This document shows, piece by piece, positions 22,772 to 34,927 of a DNA stretch of 64,000 bases; positions within the stretch are counted from its first letter, which is position 1, and each line of letters starts with the position of its first letter. Position numbers and translations under genes: made by a program. Below the pieces are notes generated by a model. The model was not told where the DNA came from, did not search any database, and worked only from the letters and a program-made list of their open reading frames with translations. The stretch covers positions 104,085,158-104,149,157 of the forward strand of contig NC_089587.1 in NCBI RefSeq assembly GCF_019320115.1, read 5' to 3'. Origin of the DNA: Miscanthus floridulus (Eukaryota > Streptophyta > Magnoliopsida > Poales > Poaceae).

Positions 22772-24736
22772 TGAAAGCTCTAGTTTGATTTTGGTTAATT
22801 GATGAAACCCTAAGTGCTAACGTAGTTTATCAAGATGATTATGAGATAGGTAGCACTACTCCAAGTGATGAAGCAATGGTGAAGATCATGACAATGGTGA
22901 TGGCATGGTGATGGTCAAATGCTTAAACTTGGAAAAGAAGAAAGAGAAAAATAAAAGGCTCAAGGCAAAGGTATAAAATATAGGAGCCATTTTGTTTTGG
23001 TGATCAAGACACTTAGCGAGTGTGATCACATTTAGGATTGATAGCCGTACTATTAAGAGGGGTGAAACTCGTATCGAAATACGGTTATCAAAGTGCCACT
23101 AGATGCTCTAATTCATTGCATATGCATTTAGGATCTAGTGGAGTGCTAACACCCTTGAAAATGTTTGTGAAAATATGCTAACACATGTGCACATGGTGAT
23201 ACACTTGGTGGTTGGCACATTTGAGCAAGGGTGAAAAAGATAGAGTCGAAGAGGAGGTACTCGTGCTGGTTACAGAGTGACCGGACACGTCTGGTATTCG
23301 GCGGCAGACTCCGCAACCGGACGCGTCCGGTCGCCACACCGGACACGTCCGGTATGACTCAGAAAAATAGTGTTCCGCAGTGAAGTCGATCGGACGCTGG
23401 CAGCATCCGGTCCGGTGTGACCGGACGTGTCCGGTCGTCCATGGGTGCTTACTATACTCGACCAGACGCTGAGGCTCAGCATCGGTCAGTCTCTACCTGA
23501 CACGTCCGGTCGGCCCTGGTGGCTTACTGGACTCGATCGGACTCGACGGTGGAGCATCCGGTCAATTGAGTGTCTGCGTCTGATGTGAGCGTCCGGTCAT
23601 CGGCAGTATGCACGGCAACGGCTATGATGAGTTGAACCGGACACGTGGCAGTCTGGGGCTACCGGACATGTCCGGTATGCCGACCAGACGTGTCCGGTAT
23701 TCATGACCGGAGCGTCCGGTGCTGCGTCCGGTCAGTTGGACTGCAGCGTCCGGTCGGCCCGTGATTTGCCCAGTGAAGGGGTATAACGGCTCTATTTGAT
23801 GGGGGCTCTATTTATAGCCCCATGGCCGGCTCAAGGGATACTCTTGCACATTTTTATTGACATAGAAACCTTGTGAGCTTAGCCAAAATCCTCCCACTCA
23901 TCTCCATCATTGATTCATCATCTTTGTGAGATTGGGAGAGAATCCAAGTGCATTGCTTGAGTGATTGCATCTAGAGGCACTTGGTATTCGTGTTGCGCTG
24001 CTGATTTCGCTTGTTACTCTTGGTGGTTGCCACCACCTAGATGGTTGGAGCAGCGGTGGAGGATTGGCACGAGTTGGTGATTGTTCGTGGCCATCTCCGG
24101 TGATTGTGAGGGGAGTTGTACCTTCCCCGGCGGAGCGCCGAAAGGTAACTCTAGTAAATTGCTCGTCTCATTGAGTTACCTCACTTGTGGGTCGGTTCTT
24201 GCGGTGTCCTATCGTGTGGATGAGGTTTATGAAACACCTCTTAGCCGCCGAACCACCAAGTGTTGGTCGACACAACGGGGACTAGCGTGTTGGCAAGCAC
24301 GTGAACCTCGGGAGAAAAATTGGTTGTCTCTTGTCATTTGCATTCTCCCGGTGATTGGCTTAATCTTCATCTTATGATTGGTTCATCCTCTATACGGCGG
24401 TATAATCACCCTACTCACCTATTTACATTCTTGCAAACTAGTTGATACAAGCTCTTTAGTGTAATTAGAATTGAGAGCTTGCTTTATTATTGTCATTCAT
24501 CTAGTTGATCTCTTTAGAGTAGCAAGATTGAGAGCTCTTAGTGAGTAGTTACATAGCAAGTTTGGGTGCCTAAGTAATCATTGTAACTAGAATTGTTGGA
24601 TAGGTGGCTTGCAACCCTTGTAGAGCTAGAGCAAGTTTGCATTACGCTATTTGTCATACTAATCAAATTGCTCTAGTTGATTTGTAGATTTTTAAATAGG
24701 CTATTCACCCCCCTCTAGCTATATTAGGACCTTTCA
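22772..24736 (+). repeat. 3' LTR of the Sirevirus
   Basis: 1,965 bp, TGAAAG...TTTCA, followed by the target duplication GCCGG. It keeps one palindrome unit that is missing from the 5' LTR. Confidence 0.92.
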
Positions 24737-24741
24737 GCCGG

Positions 24742-24876
24742 GTGGGGGTAGACGACGATGGCGGCGCGGCAGAGACGAGCTCGACGGCTGGGCGCGGCAG
24801 AGACGAGATCGACGTATAGATCGAAAAGTAGAAGATGAATAGAACAGGAACCGTTCGATATATATAGGCCGGGACC
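24742..24876 (-). promoter_or_regulatory. Promoter and leader of the CACTA A ORF2 gene, cut off by the Sirevirus
   Basis: On the minus strand GGCCTATATATATCG (TATA box at 24,858-24,866) stands next to the subterminal repeats. It is followed by a GC-rich leader (CTCGTCTCTGCCGCG) that resumes at 5,917 on the far side of the copia element. The insertion therefore separates this promoter from the ORF2 coding exons by about 18.8 kb. Confidence 0.55.
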
Positions 24877-25115
24877 CTTTAGTCCCAGCTGGTAACACCA
24901 ACTGGGACTAGAGCTCCTTTAGTCCCGGCTGGTAAGCCGAACCAGGACTAAAGGTCCAACCCTTTAGTCCCGGCTCGACTTACCAGCCGGGACTAAAGGA
25001 GCTTTAGTCCCGGTTTGTGTTAACAGCCGGGACTAAAGGTATTTTTGGGCGGGCAATTCCGCCCACCCTTTAGTCCCGGTTCCTAGCCTGGGCCGGGACT
25101 GAAGGCCTAAAAATT
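24877..25115. repeat. Internal TTTAGTCCCGG repeat array of CACTA A
   Basis: At least nine CCTTTAGTCCCGGCT-type units in both orientations. No CACTA terminus adjoins it, so it is an internal array between TNP2 and the ORF2 promoter unless a terminus has been lost. Confidence 0.8.
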
Positions 25116-25431
25116 TTGGCAGCCCGCCAGAGTAATTGGAAAGGCCTGGGATTTTGATTTTGTTCTCCTTGTTTAATACTAGGTTAATCAATTAATTCTA
25201 TAGCAACTTCAATACTTTGCAATATTTATTTTAAAAAATACTATTGATTAACTAATTATTTATTGTAAATAGGAAAATTTTGTAACCTAAAGTTTTTAAT
25301 TTCTTTTATGAATATAGAATATAAATGTTACTAATACTAAGTATTTTGTTAATGCAAAAATATATTTGTAACTTAAAATTAATAAAACTAATATTATTCG
25401 ATAGGAAATTTATTATCACATTATTGTAACG
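25116..25431. other. CACTA A, 3' flank of TNP2, no gene
   Basis: AT-rich non-coding sequence that probably includes the TNP2 3' untranslated region. Confidence 0.5.
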
Positions 25432-28400
25432 TCAATGTTTCAATTTTTTCTCGGTTTTTGACCAAAATGACAGGAAATTTTTGTTGAACCATGGAGTGTC
25501 TTCATCATTTAACATGATGCTTGGATCTTTCTTCACTATGAAGGGTGGAATTCGGACATTTCTTTCATAATCTTCTGACATGTCTGACTTGTCTTCAATT
25601 CCCACTATATTTATTTTCCTAGAAAGAACTATGTGGCGCTTTGGCTCATTGATCATTGAGTTGATGTCTTCATTTTTTCCTCTCTTTGATTTTATAGACA
25701 TGTCTTTCACATAGAACACCTGACTCACATCGGCAGCAAGGACGAATGGTTCGTCTTTGTACTCAATATTGTTGAGGTCCACTGTTGTTATTCCATACTC
25801 TTTGTCGACTGTTACCCCTCCTCCGGTCAGCTTCACCCATTGGCACCGGAACAAAGGGACTTTAAAATTAGGTGCGTAGTCTAGTTCCCATATCTCTTCT
25901 ATGTGGCCATAATATGTTTGTATATTCCCATTTGGATCTGTGCCATCTATGCGAACACTACTATTTTGATTGGTGCTCCTTTTATCTTAGGCAACTGTGT
26001 AAAATGTATTTCCATTTATCTCATACCCTTGGTACGTTAGGATATGCCACGATGGTTGCCTAGCCAACAAATACAGTTGCTCATCAATATTGTCATCGCC
26101 TTGACATTCTTTTCGCAACCAACCACTGAAACTTTCCATGTGCTGACGCCTAATCCAAGCTTCAGTCTTCCCTATAAACTTGGATCGTAAGAACTCCTTA
26201 TGTATCTCGATGTACGGATGCACCAATGACGAGTTCTAAAGAACTGTGTAGTGTGCTTTATTGAAATAATCATCTTCCATGCCGATATATGTTTTCTTCC
26301 CTAAAGTTCCTTTACCACTGAGTCTCCCCTTGTGTCGTGATTCGGGAACGCCAATCGGGGCAAGGTCAGGAATAAAGTCAACACATAACTCAATGACCTC
26401 CTCTATTCCATAGCCCTGGGCGATGCTTCCTTCAGGCTTAGAACAGACTTTCACATATTTCTTCAAGACTCCCATAAACCTCTCGAAGGGGAACATGTTA
26501 TGTAAGAACACAGGTCCAAGAATACTAATCTCCTTCACCAAATGAACTAGGAGGTGTGTCATGATATTAAAGAAGGATGGAGGGAACACCAACTCAAAGC
26601 TGACAAGACATTGAACCACATCATTCTGTAGAGTAGCTAGTTCCACTGGATTGATTGCCTTCTAAGAAATTGCATTGAGGAATGCACATAGCTTCACGAT
26701 GGCTAGACGTACATGTGGAGGTAGAATTCCTCTTAAAGCAACTAGAAGCAATTGCGTCATAAGCACGTGGCAGTCGTGGGACTTTAAGTTTAGGAATTTC
26801 TTCTCTAGCACATTTATTATACCCTTTATATTGGAGGAGAATCCCGATGGGACCTTGATGCTGCTTAGACATTCAAACATGATGTCCCTCTCTTCTTTGC
26901 TGAGCGTGTAGCTAGCAGGACTTAAGTAATGACGTCCAACATCTGTCTTCTCTGGATGAAGGTTGTCTCATTCTTTCATGCCCTGCAAGTCTTGGCGTGC
27001 TTCAAGTGAATCCTTTGGCTTCCCATACACACCCATGAATCCTAACAGGTTCACACAAAGATTCTTTGTCAGGTGCATCACGTCGATTGCGTTGCGGACC
27101 TCTAGGACTTGCCAATAGGGTAGCTCCCAAAAGATAGACTTCTTCTTCCACATGGGTGCGTGTCCCTTAGCATCTTTGGGAACAGATTTGCTGCCTTGTC
27201 CCTTTTCAAATACTACTTTCACATCCTTGACCATTGGAAGTACATCTTCCCTGGTTCGGTTATGAGGCTTCTTCCGGTGGTCTGGCTTACCTTTAAAATG
27301 CTTCCCTTTCTTTCTTACTTGGTGATTCAAAGGAGGGAGTCGACGATGGCCAAGGTACATGACCTTTCGACATCTTTTCAAATATATACTGTCAAGGTCA
27401 TCAAAACAATGTGTGCATGTATTATATACTTTGTTTGTCTGACCTGAAAGATTACTTAAAGCAGGCCAATTATTGATTGTTACGAACAACATTGCTCGTA
27501 GGTCAAAGTGTTCTTATTTGTACTCATCCCAGACATGTACACCTAGTTTGTTCCATAAAACTAGAAGTTCTTCAACTAATGGCTTCAGATAGACATCAAT
27601 GTCGTTGCCAGGTTGCCTCGGATCTTGGATGAGGATCGGCATCATAATGAACTTCCACTTCATACATAACCATGGAGGAAGATTGTAGATATATAGAGTA
27701 ACTAGCCAAGTGCTATGACTAGTGCTCTGCTCCCCAAAAGGATTCATACCATCTGTACTTAAGGCGAACCTTAAGTTTCTAGCCTCATTTGCAAACCCTG
27801 GAAATTCCTTTTCTATCGCTCTCCACTGGGACCCATCAGCTGGGTGTCTCAGCATATTGTCTACCTTACGGTCTTCTTTATGCCACCGCAACAACTTTGC
27901 ATAGTCTTTATTTCTGAACAAACATTTTAAGCGTGGTATTATAGGAGCATACCACATAACCTTGATAGGGATTTTCTTTCTAGGACGTTATTCACCCTCG
28001 ACGTCACCAGGATCATCGCGCCTGATCTTATACCGCGCTGCTTTACATACCGGGCATTCATCCAAATTTTCGTATTCATTGCCATGGTAGAGGATGCAGT
28101 CATTAGGACATGCATGTATCTTCTGGATTTTTAATCCCAAAGGGCAGACAACCTTTTTTGCTTCGTACGTAGTGGTGGGCAATTCATTTAGCTTCGGAAG
28201 CATCTTCTTTATGAGGTTCAATAAATTCCCAAATGCCTTATCGGATACACCATTCTTTGTCTTCCACTGTAGCAATTCCAGTGTTGTACCCAGTTTTTTT
28301 TGCCCCTCTTCGGCCGTCGGGTATAGCAACTTCCTATGACCCTCAAGCATGCGCTCGAACTTAACTTTCTCTTTTTCACTTTCGCATTCTTGTTGTGCAT

Positions 28401-28785
28401 CACGAATGGCGTCGCCAAGAGCATCACCGAGATCATCTTTTGCCGCTACCTCTTCTTCATCTCCCCCCATTGTAGTATCATCAAAGGCACCATACTGAGT
28501 AATAATGTCATCAATGTCTAAATCTTCTCCTTCACCTTCTTCCATCATGACCCCTCTTTCTCCATGCTTAGTCCAACATATATAGTTTGACATGAAACCT
28601 GACTTAAGCAAATGTGAATGAAGACTCATTGAGCTTGAATATTCCTTTAAATTCTTACATAGGGCACATGGACAGCACATGAAACCATCCCGGTTATTTG
28701 CCTCAGCCACACCTAAGAAATAGTGCACGCCCTCAATAAAGTCTTGGGAGCGGCGATCGACATTGTACATCCAATGGCATGACAT
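25432..28785 (-). pseudogene. CACTA transposase TNP2, six in-frame stops and no frameshift
   Basis: Start ATG at 28,785 (MSCHWMYNVDRRSQDF) follows a splice acceptor ATGCAG. Domains in order: transposase-associated domain (CCPCALCKN), Tnp2 transposase (VVCPLGLKIQKIHACPNDC, DECPVCKAARYK, STDGMNPFG, LPPWLCMKWKFIMM, NAIDVMHLTKNLCVNLLGF), DUF4218 (PPSFFNIMTHLLVHLVKE, MFPFERFMGVLKKYVK) and DUF4216 (DYAPNFKVPLFRCQWV, FVLAADVSQVFYVKD). The frame is one continuous register over 3.35 kb but is closed at 27,988 (TAA), 27,514 (TAA), 26,968 (TGA), 26,662 (TAG), 26,236 (TAG) and 25,987 (TAA). Each stop replaces a likely Gln or Arg codon by one C-to-T change. The product would cut and join the CACTA ends. 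Confidence 0.92.
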
Positions 28786-28874
28786 AATCTGCATTACATG
28801 ACAAATTATGAAAACCTTGAACATAATTAAGTATTTTATTACACAACATAGATGACACACACATGGTTGATTAA

Positions 28875-29395
28875 TTAACTAAGCCTGGCTACAACGTAAG
28901 CAATCCCAACTATCACTAAACAAACTAAAACTACAATGCACTTCAGTAACATAATTATTTCATGATCGTACGCAACTAAAATAGACAAATCATTCGTCTG
29001 TTGAATATCAATAAGCTTCTCCTGCTGGCTCACTGCCTCATCATCAGCAGCCGCTACCTCAAGCGCACTCGAATTCTGCACGTATGTAGCATAATCTTCC
29101 TCCCAGTACCAACCATTGCATCCATTGCCCTCCCACTGAAATTAAAGCTAAAAAATATTTAGTCAAAAATATTCAAGAAAAGCAGGTCAATTAGCCATAA
29201 TAATCAAATGCGTAAGAAACTCACATCACGATCTCGGCACTTGTAGAAAACACGACCCTTGTTGGGTCCCTGTCTCTTGACTCGGTACTCCATCACAATC
29301 TTCTGCTTACACTTGCCGCAGATAATGAGAGGGAGTTCTGGCCTCAGTCGTTTCGCAACCGAACGAGAGGCCGAGGATCCGGTACCATTTGTCAT
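28875..29395 (-). CDS. GRF-type zinc-finger protein with C-terminal hydrophobic segment, CACTA accessory gene
   Basis: Two exons, 29,225-29,395 and 28,875-29,135, join in phase (donor GTGAGT, acceptor TTTCAG) to give about 143 residues without a stop. The joined region has the GRF zinc-finger pattern: ICGKCKQK, RVFYKC, GCNGWYWEEDY. A short Gln/Glu-rich segment follows, then a strongly hydrophobic stretch (IIMLLKCIVVLVCLVIVGIA) that may be a membrane anchor. GRF fingers bind single-stranded nucleic acid in other proteins; the role in CACTA elements is not known. It lies just upstream of TNP2 on the same strand, and TNP2 starts 90 bp after its stop. It is the only gene of CACTA A that looks intact. 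Confidence 0.72.
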
Positions 29396-29839
29396 CTACT
29401 TTCTATACTTATTTTTGCAAACTAGTGTAAATTTCACATTTTCTAAAATAATATATTTAAACAAAACTAAAATTATTTATTTAGAGAAAATTTCTTATTT
29501 GGCCCTGGTTTAAAGTTATCTTTCTTTCATGGCCTTAAAATAAAATTTCTTACCTATTTGGCCTCACTCGAAATTTTGTTTTCCAATCTAGTCTTACCGT
29601 GAGATCTGTTGAAGTTTGCCATCGTCGAGTCGTCAGTTTTTATTGAACAGACAGAAATACCCCTAACTGAACCGTGTCTCTCTTTCTCTTCTATCTCAGA
29701 CCTCTCGGTCTCGTCTCTGTCCCTCGAGTCCGCTCTCTTCTGAAACAAAAAGAACCCTAACCCACCATCTCATCAGGTACTGCAGGGCGGCGGCTAGGGC
29801 GCGCAGGCTCAGCAGGCGGCTGGACGGGCGAAGGCAAGG

Positions 29840-30010
29840 GCGCGTGGCGGCCTGGGCTCGCGGAGGCGAGGGCGCGCGGCGGCCTGGGCTCATGGAGGCG
29901 AGGGCGCGCGGTGGCCTAGGCTCGCGGAGGCGAGGGCGCGCGGCGGCCTGGGCTCGAGGCGACCAGGGCGCGTGGCTTCCTGGGGTCGCGGCGGCCAGGG
30001 TGCGCGACGG
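29840..30010. repeat. GC-rich tandem repeat in the MULE leader, about 39-bp unit
   Basis: Four to five copies of GCGGCCTGGGCTCGCGGAGG with GCGAGGGCGCGC. They lie in the probable 5' untranslated region upstream of the transposase. Confidence 0.75.
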
Positions 30011-33000
30011 CCTGGAGACAGTGGCGACCTCCACTCCCGTCGCATAGTCGTCGCCGGCGGCCGCGCGCGCAGCTGTCTCGCCACGGTTCGTCTCTCCCTC
30101 TACCTCCGTCCCCTCGCTGAGCTCGGTTTCTGTTCAATTTTCGCGCTCCCTTCCCCTCGCATCTAACACTGCCAGCCATGAGTTCCTCAAATACAGAAGT
30201 TCCCTCTTTTTTTCCACTAACTTTTCCCGATTGTAGGTTGACCGGCTGCATTCCCGATCTCGTGTGTTTGCTCCGTCCGTCGTTTTTCTTCCACCTCTTG
30301 GTGAAGCTGGCCTGGACTTCGGCTCTCTGTGTGCCAGTGGCCTACGACGCCAGCACGAGTTGAATGGAGCCCGACGGAGGTGCAGACGAGGACCTAGACA
30401 TTGGAGGAGGTGGTGCATCTGCAGTACAAGCAGATTGGCTTGAAGGGTGAGTTAACAATCACTGACTCTAATTTGTGTGTTTGTATAAATGACTTAAGTT
30501 TACAATTACTTTGCTCACAGGATGGATCCTAAATCCACTTTTATGCTGAACTTTAAACATCTTGGTAATCCAAAGAAAACTAGGAAGGATCTGAGATGTT
30601 TTTGTTTTGAGAAAATTGTGGATAGTGACAGAACAAATTTAAAGGACTTAATTCAATCAATCATAGAGCAATATCCACCTGGTTACATGGAAGTTGCTCA
30701 TCTTCAATATCATGACCACATTTTGAAAAGCTTTCCAGAAGTTAAAACAGACCAAGACTTGATGTTAATGTTTGAGAGACACATGAATACAAAGGTTGTG
30801 GACATGTTCATAGCATATTGTGATCCTTCTGAGCAATACCATCCTATCACTGAGTGGGATAGTGACGATGCTTATCTACGAAATCCACAACCAGAGAATG
30901 AACATGTTGGTGTAGATGATGAGGGTATGTACAATGAACCTGTACATGGTTTGGACCTAGTTGTTTATTCTGCCAAAGACAAGGATAAGCAATATGTTCT
31001 AGTAGAAGATGATGAGGATGAAGTTGAGTCAGGGTCTGAGTTAGGGAAAGTCAGGGTCTGAGTCGGAGTCTGAAATAGAGGAGGCTGAGGATTTAGTAGG
31101 AGACGACAATGAGAAAGGTCATGTCCTAGACACAGAATATGATAAAGAAGACCCTCCAATGACAGAAGGCACAACATATCCCAACATGGCAACTTTTAAA
31201 TTGGCATTATCTCAACATGCAATAAAAATGAGTTTGAATATAGAACTGTGAAAAGTGCACCAAAAAGATTCACAGGTATTTGTTCAAGGAAAAATGAAGA
31301 CAAATGTTCGTGGAGGATACATGCTTCAACAACAAAAGACAAGCAGACTATAATGGTAATAATCCTACCATTGTGTACACTTTGCCATCTTATTGTTTAA
31401 ATGTTTCTAACTACAACATTTCATTTCAGGTAAAAAAGAATTCATTTCAGCATACATGTTCTAGCACGAGAAGAAAAAAGAAGGTAGTGAATGCTACGAA
31501 GCATTGGATATGTGAGAAGGTGAAGGACTGGCTCATTGATGATGCAACTTTGGGAGCAAAAGCACTGCAGAAGAAACTAAAAGAGCACCACAAGGTACAC
31601 ATTCACTATATGAGAGTGTATAAGGGTATGGAGCTAGCACTAAATCAGCTTTATGGTAATTGGGACAGCAGCTTTGATAATCTATTTAGGTTTAAGTCAG
31701 CAGTTGAGCAATGTTGTCCTAGGTAGTATGGTAATTATTGATCATCACACAGTTAATGAGAAAATTCAGATTTAGAAGGCCTATTCTTTGCTTTGAAACC
31801 TTGCATAGAGGGGTTCCTTTCTGGTTGCAGGCCATATCTAGCTATAGACAGTACATTCTTAACTAGGCAAGTACAAGGGACAATTGGCTAGTGCTTCAGG
31901 GTGTTGATGGCCATAATTGGTTGTATCCAGTAGCTTTTGGGGTTTTTGATTCTGAAACTAATGATAACTAGATCTGGTTTATGCAATTGCTCAAAGATGC
32001 TATTGGTTCACCAAACAGTTTAGCCATATGTACTGATGCAGGGCAGGCAATCATGAATGGTGTAAAAGAGGTGTTTCCACAAGTAGAACATAGGGAATGC
32101 ATGTTTCACTTAGTGACCAACTTTAAGAAGAAGTTCCATGGAAAAGTGTTTGATGACCATCTTTGGGCAGCAGCTTACTCATGGAACCCCTATGTATTTG
32201 AGAAGCATTGGCTTGCAATGGAGAAAGAAAAACCAGCCGCAACCGCATACCTAAGGAAATGCCATAGTAGGTTGTGGACTAGGAGTCAGTTCTCCACTAG
32301 ATCAAAGGTAGACTATGTAACCAACAACTTAGCTGAGAGCTTCAATAATTGGATTAAGGAACACAAGTCCCTGAATTTGGATGATTTCTTGGACAAGATT
32401 AGGCAATTGCTGATGAGCAAATGGAACCAAAGAAGAAAAATCTCAAGGAAGCTAGATGGCTTGATTCTCCCACATATAATTAAGAAATTGAATGAACAGA
32501 GCAGGGAGTTGGAGTTGGAAGTTAAGGAATGCTCAGAGGAAGTGGGAGAAGTTACTACATTGGGGGGTAGTGGCTTTCGGTTTGTGGTAAACTTGCTTGA
32601 TAGAACATGTTCTTGTAGGCAATGGCAGGTTTCTGGAATTCCATGTAGACATGCCATAGCATTTATTACATCACTTAGCAATGCAGCTCTAGATAACTAT
32701 GTGGACCCTTATTACTCTGTTGACAAATTTAGAGTAGCATATGCTCAATTAATCCCAGCTATGCCTGACAAGACTCAATGGCCTAAAGCAACACATGAAT
32801 TTTTCATGTATCCTCCACTCTTAAAACCCACTTCTGGTAGGCGAAGGAACCAAAGGTTCAAAGGATGCACTGACAAGAACAAGAAAAAAAGACAGCATAA
32901 GTGTCCTATTTGTTTGGAGGTTGGGCATCACTGGCATACATGTAAAAAGGGTAATCCAGAAGACAAGAAAGCTCTAGCAGCACTGAGGTAATAAAAGTCG

Positions 33001-33291
33001 GTATATATGTTCAGTACCATAGAAGAGAGGAAATTTAAAGATAAGTGGCCCTGACTTAATATTTTCACTTGTAGGGAACCAAAGAAGAAGAAGAAGGCAG
33101 CATCTCAATCCTAGCATTGTGCCGATGGATGATGAAACAACAACACGATCCATGTCTTTTCCAGCAAGGTTAACTGAAAATCTTGTGTTCATCATTATAT
33201 GAAAACATGCTTTGAATGTAACTTCATTTATATTTACCATAGCCTTAGCGTGGAACCAGAAACTAAGAAAAAAGGCAAGCGTAGCGCTTCT

Positions 33292-33595
33292 GAATCTGCA
33301 GGATCAGCAGGGTATGATTCTTATTTGTACAAATTTTTTTCTCAACTTTTCGATTACTAAAATCTGAATTTGTAGGAGGAGCCAAAGCATTGAGCCTGCA
33401 GCTAGGAAAAAGTCCAAACAAGGCACGACTGAATCTGCAGGATCAGCAGGGTATGATTCTTATTTGTACAATTTTTTTGCTCAACTTTTCGATTACTAAA
33501 ATCTGAATTTGTAGGAGGTAGCCAAAGCATTGAGCCTGCATCTAAGAAAAAGTCCAAACAAGGCACGACTGAATCTGCAGGATCAGCAAGGTACT
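33292..33595 (+). repeat. Threefold exon-intron tandem duplication in the MULE gene, 140-bp unit
   Basis: GAATCTGCAGGATCAGCA recurs at 33,292, 33,431 and 33,571. Each unit carries a short exon (SQSIEPAARKKSKQGT), a GT donor, an intron starting GTATGATTCTT and an acceptor TTTGTAG. The third unit differs after its exon. Confidence 0.8.
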
Positions 33596-33599
33596 GCTA

Positions 33600-34189
33600 C
33601 TGATTTCTATTGGTTTCGCTGGCATAGCAGCTTTCTTTTTGTTTTCAGCAGATTTCACTTTCATAGATCAGTGCAGCACAGACACAGACACAGAAAGACA
33701 GAGCATCGAGCTTTCTAGTTTTCAGCAGAGCATCGAGCTACCCTTGTCCCTTGAAGCAAATTTACCTTGCTTATATATAGCTTAAAACTATCTTCTGCTC
33801 ACTAATCTGAGTCATAGAAACTCCAAAATCTGAAAGGAAACATCTGTAGCACATAGCAAGACTCACTTCAATATGTTGATCAAGTACATAGTAGAACCTA
33901 ACAAGCCTAGCTGCCACTCCCAAGCTAACTTTTCTCTAGAAAGCGAAATGCAGTGAGCAGGCAAAAATGACAAACAACATGTTCTTGCTGATTTACTAAG
34001 ATGTCAATTTTGTACACAATGAGAACATATTTCTTATCAAATGCATGGAAATTCGCATAAAAAATGGCTTATGAGCAGATTTGATTTTGTCATAGTTTTT
34101 AGAGATTAATCAATAAGCTGTTAGTTCTATACAGTATATCTCTCCAAGTTTAACTAAAATGAATGCCCCATTACATGCATTTTTGCAGG
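33600..34189. other. Last intron of the MULE transposase gene
   Basis: AT-rich non-coding stretch between the tripled small exon and the final exon, which opens after TTTTTGCAG near 34,190. The short open frame at its left edge is not thought to be coding. Confidence 0.45.
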
Positions 34190-34927
34190 TCCAAAAAAGG
34201 CTCAAATCAACCTGAACCATCTACGGAGCTTACAAGTGGTGCAGCACCAACATCTAAAACTATGAAGGCCAAGGCTAAGACAAAGACAAAGCGGAAGAAT
34301 ATAGCTAAAGACATTGCCATAAAGCCACTGATACTTGATAGCCCTGCGATGGGCACAAGAAGCAAAATATGTAATCCTGTTAGCCCTGCAATGAGCACAA
34401 GAAGTAAAAGGAGGCTCAGTTTGTGACTTTCATGTGCCTGCAATGTCGCTTTTAATATAAACTTGATGTATGCGTCGAACTAGTGCACTGTGAAACTGAT
34501 GTGTGAAAATGATGTATGTGTCGAATACTATGTTGAACTATGTGCTCTGTGCCCCTTTTAAATTTTTAGGATGATGAACTTGTTTAAATTGTGTGCTATG
34601 ATCAAGTTGACATGATTTAGTATATTTTGATGGGGATCCCATTTTGATGTGATGCATTTATAGCAGTAAGTATCGTCACTCTGATTATTTCATAGCACAA
34701 CGCTTACTACAGTTTGGTTCTCTTTATACTGAAAGAACTAGAGCTCTAAATGTCTCAGGGGCAGTTTGGTCATTTTATGTGCCACTTAACAGTGTTAGAG
34801 GCAGGAGATGACGGTAAGGTCATATTAGAAAACGAAACTTCGAGTGAGGCCAAATGGGTAAGAAATTTTGTTTCAGGACCAAGGAAGAAAGACAACTTTA
34901 AACCAGGGCCAAATAAGAAATTTTCTC

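Larger units (their letters stand above)
30522..34426 (+). pseudogene. MULE transposase (MuDR type), broken
   Basis: The N-terminal part (30,522-31,061, MDPKSTFMLNFKHLGN) is the PB1-like head of plant MULE transposases with an acidic tail. A frameshift near 31,050 follows. Then come a MuDR N-terminal zinc region (GICSRKNEDKCSWRIHAS, spliced to KKNSFQHTCSS at 31,431) and the transposase core with AIDSTFL (near 31,840) and ICTDAGQAIM (near 32,025). A SWIM finger (CSCRQWQVSGIPCRHA, near 32,620) and a zinc knuckle (CPICLEVGHHWHTC, near 32,905) complete it. Several short Lys-rich exons end at 34,426. A further frameshift near 31,860 and TAG at 31,969 (for TGG) break the core. Length and order are otherwise normal. 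Confidence 0.85.
29484..34927 (+). mobile_element. Mutator-like element (MULE) nested in CACTA A
   Basis: Inverted repeats of about 100 bp (29,484-29,583 and 34,828-34,927; GAGAAAATTTCTTATTTGGC) are about 90 percent alike by eye. They are flanked by a perfect 9-bp target duplication ATTTATTTA (29,475-29,483 and 34,928-34,936). The long inverted repeats, 9-bp duplication and MuDR-type transposase identify the superfamily. The transposase is broken, so this copy would depend on others. Confidence 0.95.

Noticed and set aside
24877..25115. Terminus of a separate CACTA element
   Set aside because: The repeat array is right, but there is no CACTA/TAGTG terminus or 3-bp duplication next to it, so I treated it as internal to CACTA A.
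25432..28785. Recoding or suppression of stops (a variant code or programmed readthrough) to explain the open TNP2 register
   Set aside because: All three stop codons are involved, at many sites, in a plant nuclear transposon. Deamination of methylated cytosines explains the pattern without new biology.
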